A stretch of DNA of 64,000 nucleotides from UBA10518 sp022837185 (GCA_034007705.1 JAVEQK010000007.1:1-64000), one strand, 5' to 3'; positions 52,264-61,552 are shown, numbered from the stretch's first letter. Made by a program: numbers and translations. Notes: generated from the sequence alone by a model not told the origin.

Positions 52264-53331
52264 CTACAGGGCTTTGAGCGCTTCAGCCTGGTAGTGCTCC
52301 ATGAGCGGCTGAATGACATCATCAAGGGCGCCGGCCATGACCTGTTCCAGTTTGTACAGGGTAAGACTGATTCGATGGTCGCTTATCCTGTTCTGGGGAT
52401 AATTATAAGTCCGGATCCGCTCGCTGCGGTCTCCCGTGCCGATCTGGCTTTTGCGGTCCGCGGAAATTTTCTGATGCTGCTCCTGCTCCAGCCTGTCCAG
52501 CAGTCTCGCCCGCAGCACCTGCAGGGCCTTGGCCTTGTTTTTGTGCTGCGATTTCTCGTCCTGGCAGGTAACGACCAGTCCGGTGGGCAGGTGGGTGACC
52601 CGCACGGCCGAGTCCGTGGTATTGACGCTCTGCCCTCCCGGTCCCGAGGAGCGGTAGACATCAAATTTCAGCTCATTGGGATCAATGTGCAGCTCAACTT
52701 CATCGGCTTCAGGGATGATGGCGACCGTCACCGCCGAGGTGTGGATGCGTCCCTGGGTTTCCGTGTCCGGCACCCGCTGCACCCGGTGGACGCCGGATTC
52801 ATATTTCAGTCTTGAGAAGACCCGGTCGCCGCTGATCAGGGCGATAATTTCCTTGTAGCCGCCGATGCCGATGGCGTGGCTGCTCATGATCTCTACCTTC
52901 CAGCCCTTGATTTCCGCGTAGCGGCAGTACATCCTGAACAGGTCGGCGGCGAACAGGGCGGCCTCATCGCCCCCTGTGCCGGCCCGGATCTCGAGGAAAA
53001 TATTTTTGTCATCGTTGGGATCCCTGGGGAGAAGCCTGATGCGGATGGCGTCTTCCAGTTCGGCCTTCCGGCCGGTAAGCTCCTCAAGTTCCATTTGGGC
53101 GAGTTCTGCCAGATCCTGGTCGTCCGGCTCCTCGCGGAGCAGTTCCCTGTTCTGCTCCATCTGCTTGAGGACGGCCAGGTAGTCGATGTAGAGGGCGTGC
53201 AGCCTGGAAGCCTGGGAATGCTCCCGGACAATCTGCTGGTAGCGTTTCTGATCGCTGGTAACGCCCGAATCGGATAACTGCTGTTCCAGCCTTGACAGTT
53301 TCTGCTCTAAATCAGCGAGGTTTTCGAACAT
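52264..53331 (-). CDS. prfA: Peptide chain release factor 1
   Basis: RF1 reads UAA and UAG. The 355-residue protein has the GGQ motif in GPGGQSVNTTDSAVRV and the PxT-type stop-reading motif (VPDTETQGRIHTSA). RF2 would have SPF and usually a frameshift. The start is the ATG opening MFENLADLEQ; twelve more codons upstream fall in the terminator of rpmE. prmC follows. Confidence 0.96.
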   Translation of the reverse strand: MFENLADLEQKLSRLEQQLSDSGVTSDQKRYQQIVREHSQASRLHALYIDYLAVLKQMEQNRELLREEPDDQDLAELAQMELEELTGRKAELEDAIRIRLLPRDPNDDKNIFLEIRAGTGGDEAALFAADLFRMYCRYAEIKGWKVEIMSSHAIGIGGYKEIIALISGDRVFSRLKYESGVHRVQRVPDTETQGRIHTSAVTVAIIPEADEVELHIDPNELKFDVYRSSGPGGQSVNTTDSAVRVTHLPTGLVVTCQDEKSQHKNKAKALQVLRARLLDRLEQEQHQKISADRKSQIGTGDRSERIRTYNYPQNRISDHRISLTLYKLEQVMAGALDDVIQPLMEHYQAEALKAL

Positions 53332-53351
53332 CGTCGGGTACCCGTCCGGCC

Positions 53352-53393
53352 AAAAAAAAATCCACATGACAAAGAAGCCTCCGCCATGTGGAT
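53352..53393 (-). terminator. Intrinsic terminator between rpmE and prfA
   Basis: On the minus strand AATCCACATG (53394-53385) pairs with CATGTGGATT (53368-53359), and a T-run (53359-53352) follows. The stem is ten base pairs with a 16-base loop. It lies just after the rpmE stop and before the prfA start at 53331. Confidence 0.75.
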
Positions 53394-53409
53394 TAAGGAA
53401 AAAATTCGT

Positions 53410-53631
53410 TTACTTGCGATCTTTCTTGGCGAAGTGCTCGGCGTATTTTTTATTGAACTTCTCGATGCGCCCGGCCGTGTCCACGAGCTTCTGCTTACCG
53501 GTAAAAAAAGGATGGCAGGAGGAACAAATCTCAACATGAATCTCCTTTTTGACCGATCCAAGCTCAAATTCACTGCCGCAGGCGCATTTGGCCACTATTT
53601 TATTGTACTTGGGATGAATGTCTGGTTTCAC
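53410..53631 (-). CDS. rpmE: 50S ribosomal protein L31
   Basis: bL31 of the zinc-binding type: KCACGSEF and CSSCHPFFTG supply four Cys. It has about 73 residues when started at the GTG at 53631, which reads MKPDIHPKYNKI as in the family and lies ten bases after GGAGG. The ATG at 53670 would add thirteen residues of no family match and has no ribosome site. It is 48 bases after the rho frame in the rho - rpmE - prfA - prmC order. Confidence 0.9.
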   Translation of the reverse strand: MKPDIHPKYNKIVAKCACGSEFELGSVKKEIHVEICSSCHPFFTGKQKLVDTAGRIEKFNKKYAEHFAKKDRK

Positions 53632-53732
53632 TGTCTTCAAGCCTCCGGAATCGTTTTCCATCAGTTGCATGTTTTGCGAAATAACTTGTTAAATTACTCC
53701 ATCTGAGCCTCATTGAAAACAAAAAAGTGTGC

Positions 53733-54980
53733 TCAGCTGTTCATCGACGCGAAAAATTCGGCATTGGACTCCGTCTGCCGCATCTTGTCGAGCAGGAATT
53801 CCATCGCATCGGCGGGATTCATGGAGGACAGGAGCTTGCGCAGAATCCAGATGCGGTTCAAATCGGCTTCCGGAAGCAGCAGGTCTTCCTTGCGGGTGCC
53901 GGACTTCTGAATATCTATGGCCGGGTAGATGCGGCGATCCGACATTTTGCGGTCCAGAACAAGCTCCATGTTGCCGGTGCCCTTGAATTCCTCGAAAATA
54001 ACATCATCCATCCGGCTCCCGGTCTCGATCAGGGCGGTTGCCAGGATGGTCAGGCTGCCGCCTTCCTCGATATTTCTGGCTGAGCCGAAAAAGCGTTTGG
54101 GCCGGTGCAGGGCATTGGCCTCGACGCCGCCGGAGAGGATTTTGCCCGAGGCAGGGGTCACCGTGTTGTAGGCCCTGGCCAGCCGGGTTATGGAGTCGAG
54201 CAGAATGACCACGTCCCGCTTGTGCTCCACCAGCCGTTTGGCTTTTTCAATGACCATTTCAGCGACCTGGATATGCCGCTGGGGCGGCTCATCAAAGGTC
54301 GAGCTGACCACTTCGGCGGCGACATTGCGCCGCATGTCGGTTACCTCTTCGGGCCGCTCGTCGATGAGCAGGACGATCAAGGTGATTTCCTTGTGATTGT
54401 GGACGATGGAATTGGCAATCTTCTGCATCAGCACCGTCTTGCCGGTCCGGGGCGGGGCGACAATGAGGCCTCGCTGCCCCTTGCCCAGGGGGGCCATGAG
54501 GTCCATGACCCGCATGGAGTAGTTGTCCGGCTGATATTCCAGATTGATCCGCTCTTCGGGATGAAGGGGGGTCAGGTTGACGAACAGCGTCTTGTTCCTG
54601 GAGGCCTCGGGCGGTTCAAAATTAACGGTATCCACCTTGAGCATGGCGAAATACCGTTCATTGTCCTTGGGGGCCCGCACCTCCCCTTCAATGGTATCGC
54701 CGGTCCTCAGGTTCAAGCGGCGAATCTGGGAAGGAGAGACGTAGATATCGTCGGGACCGGGCAGATAATTGTAATCCGGCGCCCGGAGAAAACCGAAACC
54801 GTCCTGCAGCACCTCCAGCACTCCGCTGCCGCGGAGCTTGCCGTCGGCGTCGCCCTGGGCCTTGAGGATGGCAAAAATCAGTTCCTGCTTCCGCATGGAC
54901 GTGTAGCCTTCGATTTCGAGGTCCGCCGCCAGTTCAACCAATTCGTTGATTTTCTTGTTTTTCAGATCAGCCCAGTTCAT
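53733..54980 (-). CDS. rho: Transcription termination factor Rho
   Basis: Rho is the hexameric RNA-dependent ATPase that ends many transcripts. The 415-residue protein has the N-terminal helix bundle, the RNA-binding cold-shock domain (GFGFLRAPDYNYLPGPDDIYVS, in part), Walker A PPRTGKTVLMQ, LLIDERPEEVTDM and the C-terminal VEANALHRPKRFFGSARNIEEGG. The start ATG opens MNWADLKNKK. GGAGG lies 13 bases upstream, while ATT two codons earlier is seven bases away; I keep ATG. Confidence 0.96.
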   Translation of the reverse strand: MNWADLKNKKINELVELAADLEIEGYTSMRKQELIFAILKAQGDADGKLRGSGVLEVLQDGFGFLRAPDYNYLPGPDDIYVSPSQIRRLNLRTGDTIEGEVRAPKDNERYFAMLKVDTVNFEPPEASRNKTLFVNLTPLHPEERINLEYQPDNYSMRVMDLMAPLGKGQRGLIVAPPRTGKTVLMQKIANSIVHNHKEITLIVLLIDERPEEVTDMRRNVAAEVVSSTFDEPPQRHIQVAEMVIEKAKRLVEHKRDVVILLDSITRLARAYNTVTPASGKILSGGVEANALHRPKRFFGSARNIEEGGSLTILATALIETGSRMDDVIFEEFKGTGNMELVLDRKMSDRRIYPAIDIQKSGTRKEDLLLPEADLNRIWILRKLLSSMNPADAMEFLLDKMRQTESNAEFFASMNS

Positions 54981-55522
54981 TTGAATGGTTCTACCTCCAG
55001 GAAAAGTTACTCTCGTGACGTTTGTCTTAGCCGAAATTTTCGCCCCGCAGCCCGCGGAGCGGAACACTGCACCGGGGGGGATCGGATTCGCATCCTTTCA
55101 TCATGAGGCAACCGGATTCTGCTTAGGCCGAACAGCGGCAAAAACGCAAGGTTCGGCCGGATCGGCGGCTCTCAACGTGCTCCCGGGAACAGCGTTGAAT
55201 TTTTTTATCAGCCAGTTCAAGCGATAAAAAGATAATGGGAAGGAAAATTTTACGGGATTTCAGCAGAAATTAATTTTGTCTGGGACCAGTTGCACTATGC
55301 AATATATGGGTCGTTCAGCAAATTTTCTTGTATATAGTGTGATAATTCGAGCGTGAATCCAACAGGCGGGATCGTATACATTGAAATTGCTGTTGACACT
55401 GAAATAAATATTGCCTTCCCGTTGGCATGTCAAGCAATTTCTTGCGAAAAAAGCCTGGCGGGAGGATTGCCGCTCTTTCCAGCCGGCGAAAATCTTCGCG
55501 TTTCCTTCTCCGGCACATGCCG
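54981..55522 (-). other. Long intergenic region upstream of rho
   Basis: This 540-base region contains no supported gene. It holds a promoter candidate (55405-55433) and then about 420 bases of AT-richer leader before the rho ATG. Rho genes elsewhere are controlled by long leaders that Rho itself attenuates, which is a plausible reason for this one, though unproven here. Short open frames on both strands lack family resemblance. Confidence 0.45.
55405..55433 (-). promoter_or_regulatory. Possible promoter of rho
   Basis: On the minus strand a perfect TTGACA (55433-55428) is followed by 17 bases and TATTTA (55410-55405). The -10 match is poor. If used, the rho transcript would have a leader of about 420 bases. 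Confidence 0.4.
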
Positions 55523-56155
55523 CTACGCGGCCGGTCCATGCTCCAAATCCAGCAGGCGGGCGAGATGAACCGCCTGCATCCTGGCCGCCAGCCAGCAGCC
55601 GCTGTTGTCGATGACATGGTCGGCGAGCAGGACCTTGTCCGCCAGAGGCATCTGGGCGGCAATGCTGAGAACCGCCTGGTCCGGGCTGACGCCGTCCCTT
55701 GCCACTATCCGGCGGCAGCGGACCACCTTGCCGGCATACACCACGACTGTCCCATGAAACTGATCCTGCCAATGCGCCTCGAACAGGAGCGGCACATCAA
55801 CCAGAATCATCGTCCGGGCGCATGCGGCCGCCTGGATTTTCATCATCTCCCGTGCCAATGGATGAATCAGGCCGTTGATGGTCCGGCGCAGTTCACCGTC
55901 GGCAAAAAGTGCGCTGCGCAGACGTCCGCGGTCCAGGTCCCCCTCGGCGGTAAAGTATGAATGGTCCAAAGTCCGCCGCAAGGCCAGCCAGCCCGGCTTC
56001 CCCCTTTCCAGCAGGTCCCTGCACACCGTGTCGATGTCAATCAGGGGCAGGCCCATGTACCTGGACCAGAAACCGCTGACCGTACTTTTGCCCGCTCCGA
56101 TCCCTCCAGTGATACCGATGAGAATCGGAGTTCCAGTGCCCCTTGCCATGATCAT
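55523..56155 (-). CDS. coaE: Dephospho-CoA kinase
   Basis: CoaE phosphorylates dephospho-CoA, the last step of coenzyme A synthesis. The 210-residue protein has the P-loop GITGGIGAGKSTV near its start, DIDTVCRDLLERG and the VDVPLLFEAHW block. The start overlaps the pseudouridine synthase stop by one base. The rest of the CoA path is elsewhere, with coaD at 16433. Confidence 0.95.
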   Translation of the reverse strand: MIMARGTGTPILIGITGGIGAGKSTVSGFWSRYMGLPLIDIDTVCRDLLERGKPGWLALRRTLDHSYFTAEGDLDRGRLRSALFADGELRRTINGLIHPLAREMMKIQAAACARTMILVDVPLLFEAHWQDQFHGTVVVYAGKVVRCRRIVARDGVSPDQAVLSIAAQMPLADKVLLADHVIDNSGCWLAARMQAVHLARLLDLEHGPAA

Positions 56156-57111
56156 CAGCCGGTGGAATCTTTCCTCAATTGGTCGAGGATTTCCTGCATG
56201 TCCTGCCAGAGCGGCAGGGAAAAACTCAACTGCCGGCGGCTGGAGGGATGGGGGAAAGCAAGGGCCGAGGCATGAAGAAGCTGCCGCCGCACCGCCACCC
56301 CATGGGCCGGCCTGACCTGGCCGCCGTACACTTCGTCCCCGGCGACCGGACAGCCCAGTGATGCCATATGTACACGAATCTGATGGGTCCTGCCGGTTTC
56401 CAGCTCCAGTTCAACCAGACACATGCCGTTGGCAAACCGTTCCAGGACCCGCCACCGGGTCGCGGCATACCGGCCATCGGCCCGGACGGCCATTTTTTTC
56501 CGATTCACGGGATGCCTGCCGATGGGCTGGACCATTCTGCCTGCCTCATCAGGGGGACAGCGCAGCAGTATCGCGTGATAGACCTTGTCAATATTGCGGT
56601 CGTGAAAATCCCGGGTCAGCCGCCGCATGGCCTTGCCGGTCTTGGCGACCAGCATTATGCCGGAAGTGTCCTTGTCGAGCCGGTGAACGATTCCCGGCCG
56701 CAGTTCCTCCGTTCCCGGCAGGGAACCGCAGTGATACAGAAGCCCGTGAGCCAGGGTGCCGCTGCGATGCCCCGCGGCGGGATGGACCACCAGTCCCGGA
56801 GGTTTGCCGATCACCAGCAGATCATCATCCTCGTACAGAACCGTAAAGTCAATGTGCTGGGGGATCAGGGACGCCGGGGCCGGAGCAGGGAAAATGATCT
56901 CGGTTTCATCTCCCTGACGCACCCTGTGCCCGGCCTTGACCGACTGTCCGTTCACCAGGACCAGACCGTCCTGAATCAGCTTGAGCAGCGCCGATCTGGA
57001 ATAATCGGCCAGATGATGAACAAGAAAAAGGTCAAGGCGCATCCCCGCCTCGCCCGCCGAGACAGTCAAATCAACACGCCTCCGGTCATCATGGTGCATG
57101 GCGGCGGACAA
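56155..57111 (-). CDS. RluD-family rRNA pseudouridine synthase
   Basis: The 318-residue protein has an N-terminal S4 RNA-binding domain (about residues 18-70) followed by the RluA/RluD catalytic domain, with the active Asp in VHRLDKDTSGIMLVAKT and the C-terminal RTHQIRVHMASLG. The RluD type, modifying 23S rRNA helix 69, is inferred from the S4 domain. coaE begins one base inside its stop. carD lies upstream. Confidence 0.9.
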   Translation of the reverse strand: MSAAMHHDDRRRVDLTVSAGEAGMRLDLFLVHHLADYSRSALLKLIQDGLVLVNGQSVKAGHRVRQGDETEIIFPAPAPASLIPQHIDFTVLYEDDDLLVIGKPPGLVVHPAAGHRSGTLAHGLLYHCGSLPGTEELRPGIVHRLDKDTSGIMLVAKTGKAMRRLTRDFHDRNIDKVYHAILLRCPPDEAGRMVQPIGRHPVNRKKMAVRADGRYAATRWRVLERFANGMCLVELELETGRTHQIRVHMASLGCPVAGDEVYGGQVRPAHGVAVRRQLLHASALAFPHPSSRRQLSFSLPLWQDMQEILDQLRKDSTG

Positions 57112-57156
57112 AAGGTTGGAAGAAATCGGTCTCAGAAGGAAAGCAGCGGACGCCGA

Positions 57157-57636
57157 TCAGCTGAATATCTTTGCAACCTGCTGCTCAACCTTGTTTTCGT
57201 CCTCATTACGGGCAAGGGAGATTTCCTTGATAAGCAGGCTCTTGGCGGTATCCATCATCTTGCGTTCGCCGTAGGAGAGCTCCTTGTCGTCGCTGAGCAG
57301 GTAGAGGTCCCTGAGGACGGCGGCAACTTCGAAAACCGATCCGGTTTTGATCTTGTCCATATAATCCCGATAGCGGCGATTCCAGGTCTGGGAGCTGATT
57401 TTGATATCCCGCTCCATGAGGATGGAAAGGACCTTGTCGACTTCTTCCGAGGAAATAATGGATCGGAGCCCCACATTTTCACAGTTTGTAGTCGGAATCA
57501 TGATGGTCATGTCGTTATCAAGAATTTTCATCACATAAAAAGTCTGATTCACGCCACCAATGGATTGCGTCTCAATGGCCTCTATAATTCCGACTCCGTG
57601 AGCTGGATATACAGCCATATCGCCCTGTGCAAACAC
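57157..57636 (-). CDS. carD: CarD-family transcriptional regulator
   Basis: CarD-like proteins bind RNA polymerase at initiation and stabilise open complexes. The 159-residue protein opens MFAQGDMAVYPAHGVGIIE, the usual CarD start. I use the GTG at 57636, five bases after GGAGG; the TTG at 57648 overlaps that ribosome site. The C-terminal part is helical with KSLLIKEISLARNEDE near the end. An AT-rich TATGGTATATTAATAAT stretch about 60 bases upstream could be its promoter. Confidence 0.9.
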   Translation of the reverse strand: MFAQGDMAVYPAHGVGIIEAIETQSIGGVNQTFYVMKILDNDMTIMIPTTNCENVGLRSIISSEEVDKVLSILMERDIKISSQTWNRRYRDYMDKIKTGSVFEVAAVLRDLYLLSDDKELSYGERKMMDTAKSLLIKEISLARNEDENKVEQQVAKIFS

Positions 57637-57886
57637 TGAAACCTCCAAAAACGCATATTCGGACCGATCCTGACGGAACGGCCGTCGTAATAAATTATTA
57701 ATATACCATACTTTTCTCTTTTCGCCAAGGATCGACTTTCAGCATGAAATCAAAGACATAGAAACGACATGGGGCAAAACGCGGGACTGCGGAGGACCGG
57801 CATCATCCGAAAATGGCCGGGGCAGTGCAAGAGGAAACGGTTCGGCTGGCAGCGTCAACGGGATGCCCGCCATGGTGCAGCGGGGG

Positions 57887-58492
57887 TCAACCGGCGGGTG
57901 GTTCCTTGCGGTTGACCTTGTTCATGGCGGCCTGGATGTCCTGGGTAATGAACAGGTCGATCCCCTCGGCAATGAAAGCGAGGTTGTTCCGGACCATGCT
58001 CCACTGGTCGTCGGGAAAACGTGACAGGACGAACCGTTCAACGGGCATGCCCGCCGCATCACCCAGATCGCGGGGATGACCTATGCCGATCTTGAGACGG
58101 GGAAAATCACCGGTCCCCAGATGACGGATAAGGGAACGAATCCCGTTATGCCCCCCCGCTCCCCCTCCGGATACAATCTTGACCCTGCCGGGGGCAAGGT
58201 CAAGATCATCATGGATGACCAGTATATCCGCAGAAGCGATGGCATAATAATTGGCAAAGCGGGCCACGCATTCACCGGAGCGGTTCATGAAATTCTGCGG
58301 CTTGAGCAGAATAACCTGCCGGCCGGCGAGGCGGGCCGAACAGTACTCTCCGCCCATCGCTGAACCCTTGATGGTCAGGTCCCTGGTGCCGGCGAAGAAA
58401 TCGACGGCAATGAAACCGGCGTTGTGCCTGGTCTTTTCATACCGCGGCCCGGGATTCCCCAGCCCGACAATCAATTTTCTGCTCTCCGCCAT
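57887..58492 (-). CDS. pth: Peptidyl-tRNA hydrolase
   Basis: Pth cleaves peptidyl-tRNA dropped by ribosomes. The 201-residue protein has LIVGLGNPGPRYEKTRHNAGF with the catalytic His, LKPQNFMNRSGECV and HDDLDLAPG. It follows rplY, with a strong terminator directly before its start, so its expression may depend on read-through or its own promoter. A 250-base gap separates it from carD. Confidence 0.96.
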   Translation of the reverse strand: MAESRKLIVGLGNPGPRYEKTRHNAGFIAVDFFAGTRDLTIKGSAMGGEYCSARLAGRQVILLKPQNFMNRSGECVARFANYYAIASADILVIHDDLDLAPGRVKIVSGGGAGGHNGIRSLIRHLGTGDFPRLKIGIGHPRDLGDAAGMPVERFVLSRFPDDQWSMVRNNLAFIAEGIDLFITQDIQAAMNKVNRKEPPAG

Positions 58493-58501
58493 TTTCCCCG
58501 G

Positions 58502-58541
58502 AAAAAAAACGGCAAGCCGGAAAATTCATTTCCCGGCTTGC
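58502..58541 (-). terminator. Intrinsic terminator between rplY and pth
   Basis: On the minus strand GCAAGCCGG (58541-58533) pairs with CCGGCTTGC (58520-58512), followed two bases later by eight T (58509-58502). It ends rplY transcripts only ten bases before the pth ATG. Confidence 0.85.
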
Positions 58542-58639
58542 GCAACGATCAATAACAGGAGGACGAAAGCAGACCAGCCGGCCCTGCCCAAAAAAGGGAT
58601 CCGGGCGGGGCATCCCGCAGGGGACCGCGTCAGGAGCGG

Positions 58640-59197
58640 TCAGCTGATCGAGACACAGAGCCGGGCGGGGTCGTCCAGCATCTCCACTTTATCCGGCAGG
58701 GACAGCTCACCCAGGGTCAAGGAATCTCCCCGGCCCAGGTTCCTGATGCCAACTTCAATAATATCGGGGATGTCAAGGGGCAAACCCTTCAGCCTGACGC
58801 TGTTTCTGGCAATATGCAGCTCCCCGCCGAGATCGACCCCCTTGGCCGTGCCGGCGAATTTCAGCGGCACGGTAAAAACAGTGGGTTTATCCAGGGCGAT
58901 TTCAAAAAAATCGACATGAACGAGCTCATCGGTAACGGGATTCTTCTGGATCTCCTTCACCAGCGTGTGCCGCTCACCCTTCTCGTCACCTTCGATCTGC
59001 AGGGTGACGATGGAGTTGCGGCCATGGATATCCAGCAGGTTCCTGTGCAGCACCGTGCTGTTCAACTGCAAGGGCACCGCGTCTGTCCCACCGCTGTACA
59101 CCACGGCCGGCGTAAGCTCCTTCATGCGCAACTGCCGGGCCGCACCTTTGCCGAAACCGGACCGAAAGACACCCGGTATGCTGACCTGAATCATCAA
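58640..59197 (-). CDS. rplY: 50S ribosomal protein L25 (Ctc type)
   Basis: The 185-residue long form of bL25 binds 5S rRNA. It has an N-terminal L25 domain (FGKGAARQLRMKELTPAVVYSGG, in part) and a C-terminal TL5/Ctc beta domain (LDIPDIIEVGIRNLGRGDSLTL, in part). The prs-rplY-pth run is conserved across many bacteria. It lies 36 bases after prs. Confidence 0.95.
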   Translation of the reverse strand: MMIQVSIPGVFRSGFGKGAARQLRMKELTPAVVYSGGTDAVPLQLNSTVLHRNLLDIHGRNSIVTLQIEGDEKGERHTLVKEIQKNPVTDELVHVDFFEIALDKPTVFTVPLKFAGTAKGVDLGGELHIARNSVRLKGLPLDIPDIIEVGIRNLGRGDSLTLGELSLPDKVEMLDDPARLCVSIS

Positions 59198-59233
59198 ACA
59201 CCTCCTTCCATCAAAATACGGAAATACAATTTT

Positions 59234-60172
59234 TCAGACAAACAGGGTGCTGACCGAATCTTCAGTATGAATGCGGCTGATCGCTTCCGCGAGCAGTTCC
59301 GAAACCGAAAGCACCTTTATTTTTTTGCACTGCAGGGCATCTCCCCGGAGTGGAATGGTATTGGTCACCACCAGGGACTTGATGCACGAATTTTCCAGCC
59401 GTTCGATGGCCGGTCCGGAAAGAACCGGATGGGAACAGCAGGCGTGCACCTCGCGAGCCCCTTTTTCCACGAGCTTCGCGGCGGCGCCGCAGAGCGTTCC
59501 GGCGGTATCGACCATATCGTCCAGGAGAACCGCGGTTTTTCCCGCAACATCGCCGATGACGTGCATGGCCTCGCACTCGTTGGCCCGTTCCCGCCGCTTG
59601 TCAATAATGGCCAGTTCGGCGTTCAACCGCTTGGCGAAAGCCCTGGTCCGTTCGACCCCGCCGGCGTCCGGCGACACCATGATCACATCCCGGAACGCCT
59701 CCCGGATGTACTGCAACAGAATCGGGGCGGCATACAGATGGTCGACAGGTATGTTGAAAAAACCCTGGATCTGGCCGGCATGCAGGTCCATGCACAACAC
59801 CCGTCTGGTTCCCACCGCCATGAGCATTTCAGCCACCGCCTTGGACGTGATGGGTACACGGGGCCGCACTTTCCGGTCCTGGCGGGCGTATCCGTAATAG
59901 GGAATGACCGCGGTTATCCGCCGGGCCGATGCCCGCCTGAGGGCGTCGACCATGATGAGCAGCTCCATCAGGTGGTCATTGACCGGCGGGCAGGTCGGCT
60001 GCACGACAAAAACATCCGTGCCCCGGACGTTTTCGCCGATTTCGACGGAAATTTCTCCGTCACTGAATTTCTTAACCTCGGCCTTGGACAACGGCATATT
60101 GAGATAACGGCATATATCCTCGGCCATGGTCCTGTTGGCGTTGCCCGAAAAAATTTTCATTCGATTTGGCAT
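59234..60172 (-). CDS. prs: Ribose-phosphate pyrophosphokinase
   Basis: Prs makes PRPP, the substrate of PyrE and PurF-like proteins in this window. The 312-residue protein has MKIFSGNANRTMAEDI, DLHAGQIQGFFNIPVDHLYA (in part), the VSPDAGGVERTRAFAKRL PRPP loop and the flexible-loop region VRPRVPITSKAVAEM. Start choices are the ATG at 60172 or at 60160. It lies just after tRNA-Gln on the minus strand. Confidence 0.96.
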   Translation of the reverse strand: MPNRMKIFSGNANRTMAEDICRYLNMPLSKAEVKKFSDGEISVEIGENVRGTDVFVVQPTCPPVNDHLMELLIMVDALRRASARRITAVIPYYGYARQDRKVRPRVPITSKAVAEMLMAVGTRRVLCMDLHAGQIQGFFNIPVDHLYAAPILLQYIREAFRDVIMVSPDAGGVERTRAFAKRLNAELAIIDKRRERANECEAMHVIGDVAGKTAVLLDDMVDTAGTLCGAAAKLVEKGAREVHACCSHPVLSGPAIERLENSCIKSLVVTNTIPLRGDALQCKKIKVLSVSELLAEAISRIHTEDSVSTLFV

Positions 60173-60193
60173 GATCAGCGCCTTTTCGGTGGT

Positions 60194-60268
60194 TGGCTGG
60201 GGCGGCAGGATTCGAACCTGCGAATGCAAGAGTCAAAGTCTTGTGTCTTACCGCTTGACGACGCCCCA
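60194..60268 (-). tRNA. tRNA-Gln (anticodon TTG)
   Basis: On the minus strand the acceptor TGGGGCG pairs with CGCCCCA; the 5' U-A pair is typical of tRNA-Gln. The anticodon stem CAAGA/TCTTG holds the loop CTTTGAC with TTG, reading CAA. The T arm is GCAGG-TTCGAAT-CCTGC. CCA is encoded at 60196-60194. It lies between ispE and prs, a frequent arrangement. Confidence 0.95.
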
Positions 60269-60295
60269 TGCGCGATGCAAAGACGGAAGCGGGAC

Positions 60296-61207
60296 CTATG
60301 CCGCCAGGGGATTGACCAAGAATGTGGATTGATATTCCCGCTGTAACTCCCTGCAGCAGACAGCCGCCTTCTCAGCTTCGTTTTCCGGAAAAAGTCCGAA
60401 TATCGAAGGACCGCTGCCGGTCATCAACGCCGCGACAGCTCCCGCCTTCAGCAATTTCCGTTTTATCCCGTCCAGTTCCCGGTAACGGCTGATTGTCACC
60501 ATTTCCAGGTCATTTCTCAGTTCGTCCGGTCTGATCGCTCTCCTGGTGAACCCTGGATCATCCTGTTGGCCGGCTATTTCCGTGTGCAAGTTTGACAGGT
60601 TAAAATTTTTTTCCTCTGCTGTCAATGCAAAATTCTTGTAAACCCACGCCGTAGGCACCGGGAAGCCGGGGTTGACCAACACGATCAGACAGCCGGTCAG
60701 GGACACGGCGGGCCGGAGCCGCTCCCCAATGCCGGTGGCCCAGGCTGCAGGCCAGTCAACAAGAAACAGCGGCACATCGGCCCCGAGCTGCACCCCCAGT
60801 TCCATGAGGGCGGCGGTGGGGCAGTCTGTCCGGTACAACCTGTCCAGTCCTCGCAGGACAGCGGCGGCATCGCTGGAACCGCCGCCGAGGCCGGCGGCCA
60901 CGGGGATGGATTTCAACAGGGTGATCTCGACCCCTTTGCTGCCGTCAAGTCGCGCGGCCGCGGCCTGAAAAAAAAGCCGGGCGGCCCGGTAAACGAGATT
61001 GCCCTCGTCTTCAGGCAGCCCGCTGCCGGGACAGTGGAGAATGATGCCCGACGGAACAGGACGCAGAATCACCCTGTCATAGAGGGCGATTTTCTGCATC
61101 AGGGTCGCAAGATAATGGTAGCCGTCCGACCGGCGGCCGGTCACCTGGAGATAGAGGTTGATCTTCGCCGGCGCGGCAAGCTCAACCTCTCCCGCCACCG
61201 CTTTCAC
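60296..61207 (-). CDS. ispE: 4-diphosphocytidyl-2-C-methyl-D-erythritol kinase
   Basis: IspE phosphorylates CDP-methylerythritol in the MEP pathway. The 303-residue GHMP kinase has APAKINLYLQVTGRRSDGYHYL (in part), the ATP loop VAAGLGGGSSDAAAVLRG, and the C-terminal TGSGPSIFGLF. It lies 15 bases after the DUF1844 gene and 27 before tRNA-Gln. Confidence 0.97.
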   Translation of the reverse strand: MKAVAGEVELAAPAKINLYLQVTGRRSDGYHYLATLMQKIALYDRVILRPVPSGIILHCPGSGLPEDEGNLVYRAARLFFQAAAARLDGSKGVEITLLKSIPVAAGLGGGSSDAAAVLRGLDRLYRTDCPTAALMELGVQLGADVPLFLVDWPAAWATGIGERLRPAVSLTGCLIVLVNPGFPVPTAWVYKNFALTAEEKNFNLSNLHTEIAGQQDDPGFTRRAIRPDELRNDLEMVTISRYRELDGIKRKLLKAGAVAALMTGSGPSIFGLFPENEAEKAAVCCRELQREYQSTFLVNPLAA

Positions 61208-61222
61208 CGGTCCGAAACAGGT

Positions 61223-61552
61223 TCAGAGGCCGTTCCTGTCCTTGGCTTTGACATAGCGTAATTTCAGGTCGTACAGGATGGTGGACAGCAGCTCGTTCTC
61301 ATCCCTGTCAAGATTGCCCCTGGTCTTGTCACAGAGAAGGGTCAGGGTGTCTATGGTGTGCTTCACCAGCTCCAGATCTACATTCCGCTCCCCGGTCTCC
61401 GGATGGGCCAGTTCCCCCAGATGGTACAGGGCAGTCGTATTGAGGGAGAGGATAAAGCCGGCAAAGGTCACTTCGGGCATGACACACTTTCCGGCCTTAT
61501 TCCGAATCCGTCCTTCCGGACAGGGCTGACAGTTCTGTGTCTGCTCACTCAT
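61223..61552 (-). CDS. DUF1844 family protein
   Basis: The 109-residue protein is of the DUF1844 type (EVTFAGFILSLNTTALYHLGEL and GNLDRDENELLSTILYDLKLRYV, each in part). An N-terminal Cys cluster lies at residues 8-24. The function is unknown. Members often sit near core genes in Deltaproteobacteria. It lies 51 bases after serA. Confidence 0.85.
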   Translation of the reverse strand: MSEQTQNCQPCPEGRIRNKAGKCVMPEVTFAGFILSLNTTALYHLGELAHPETGERNVDLELVKHTIDTLTLLCDKTRGNLDRDENELLSTILYDLKLRYVKAKDRNGL

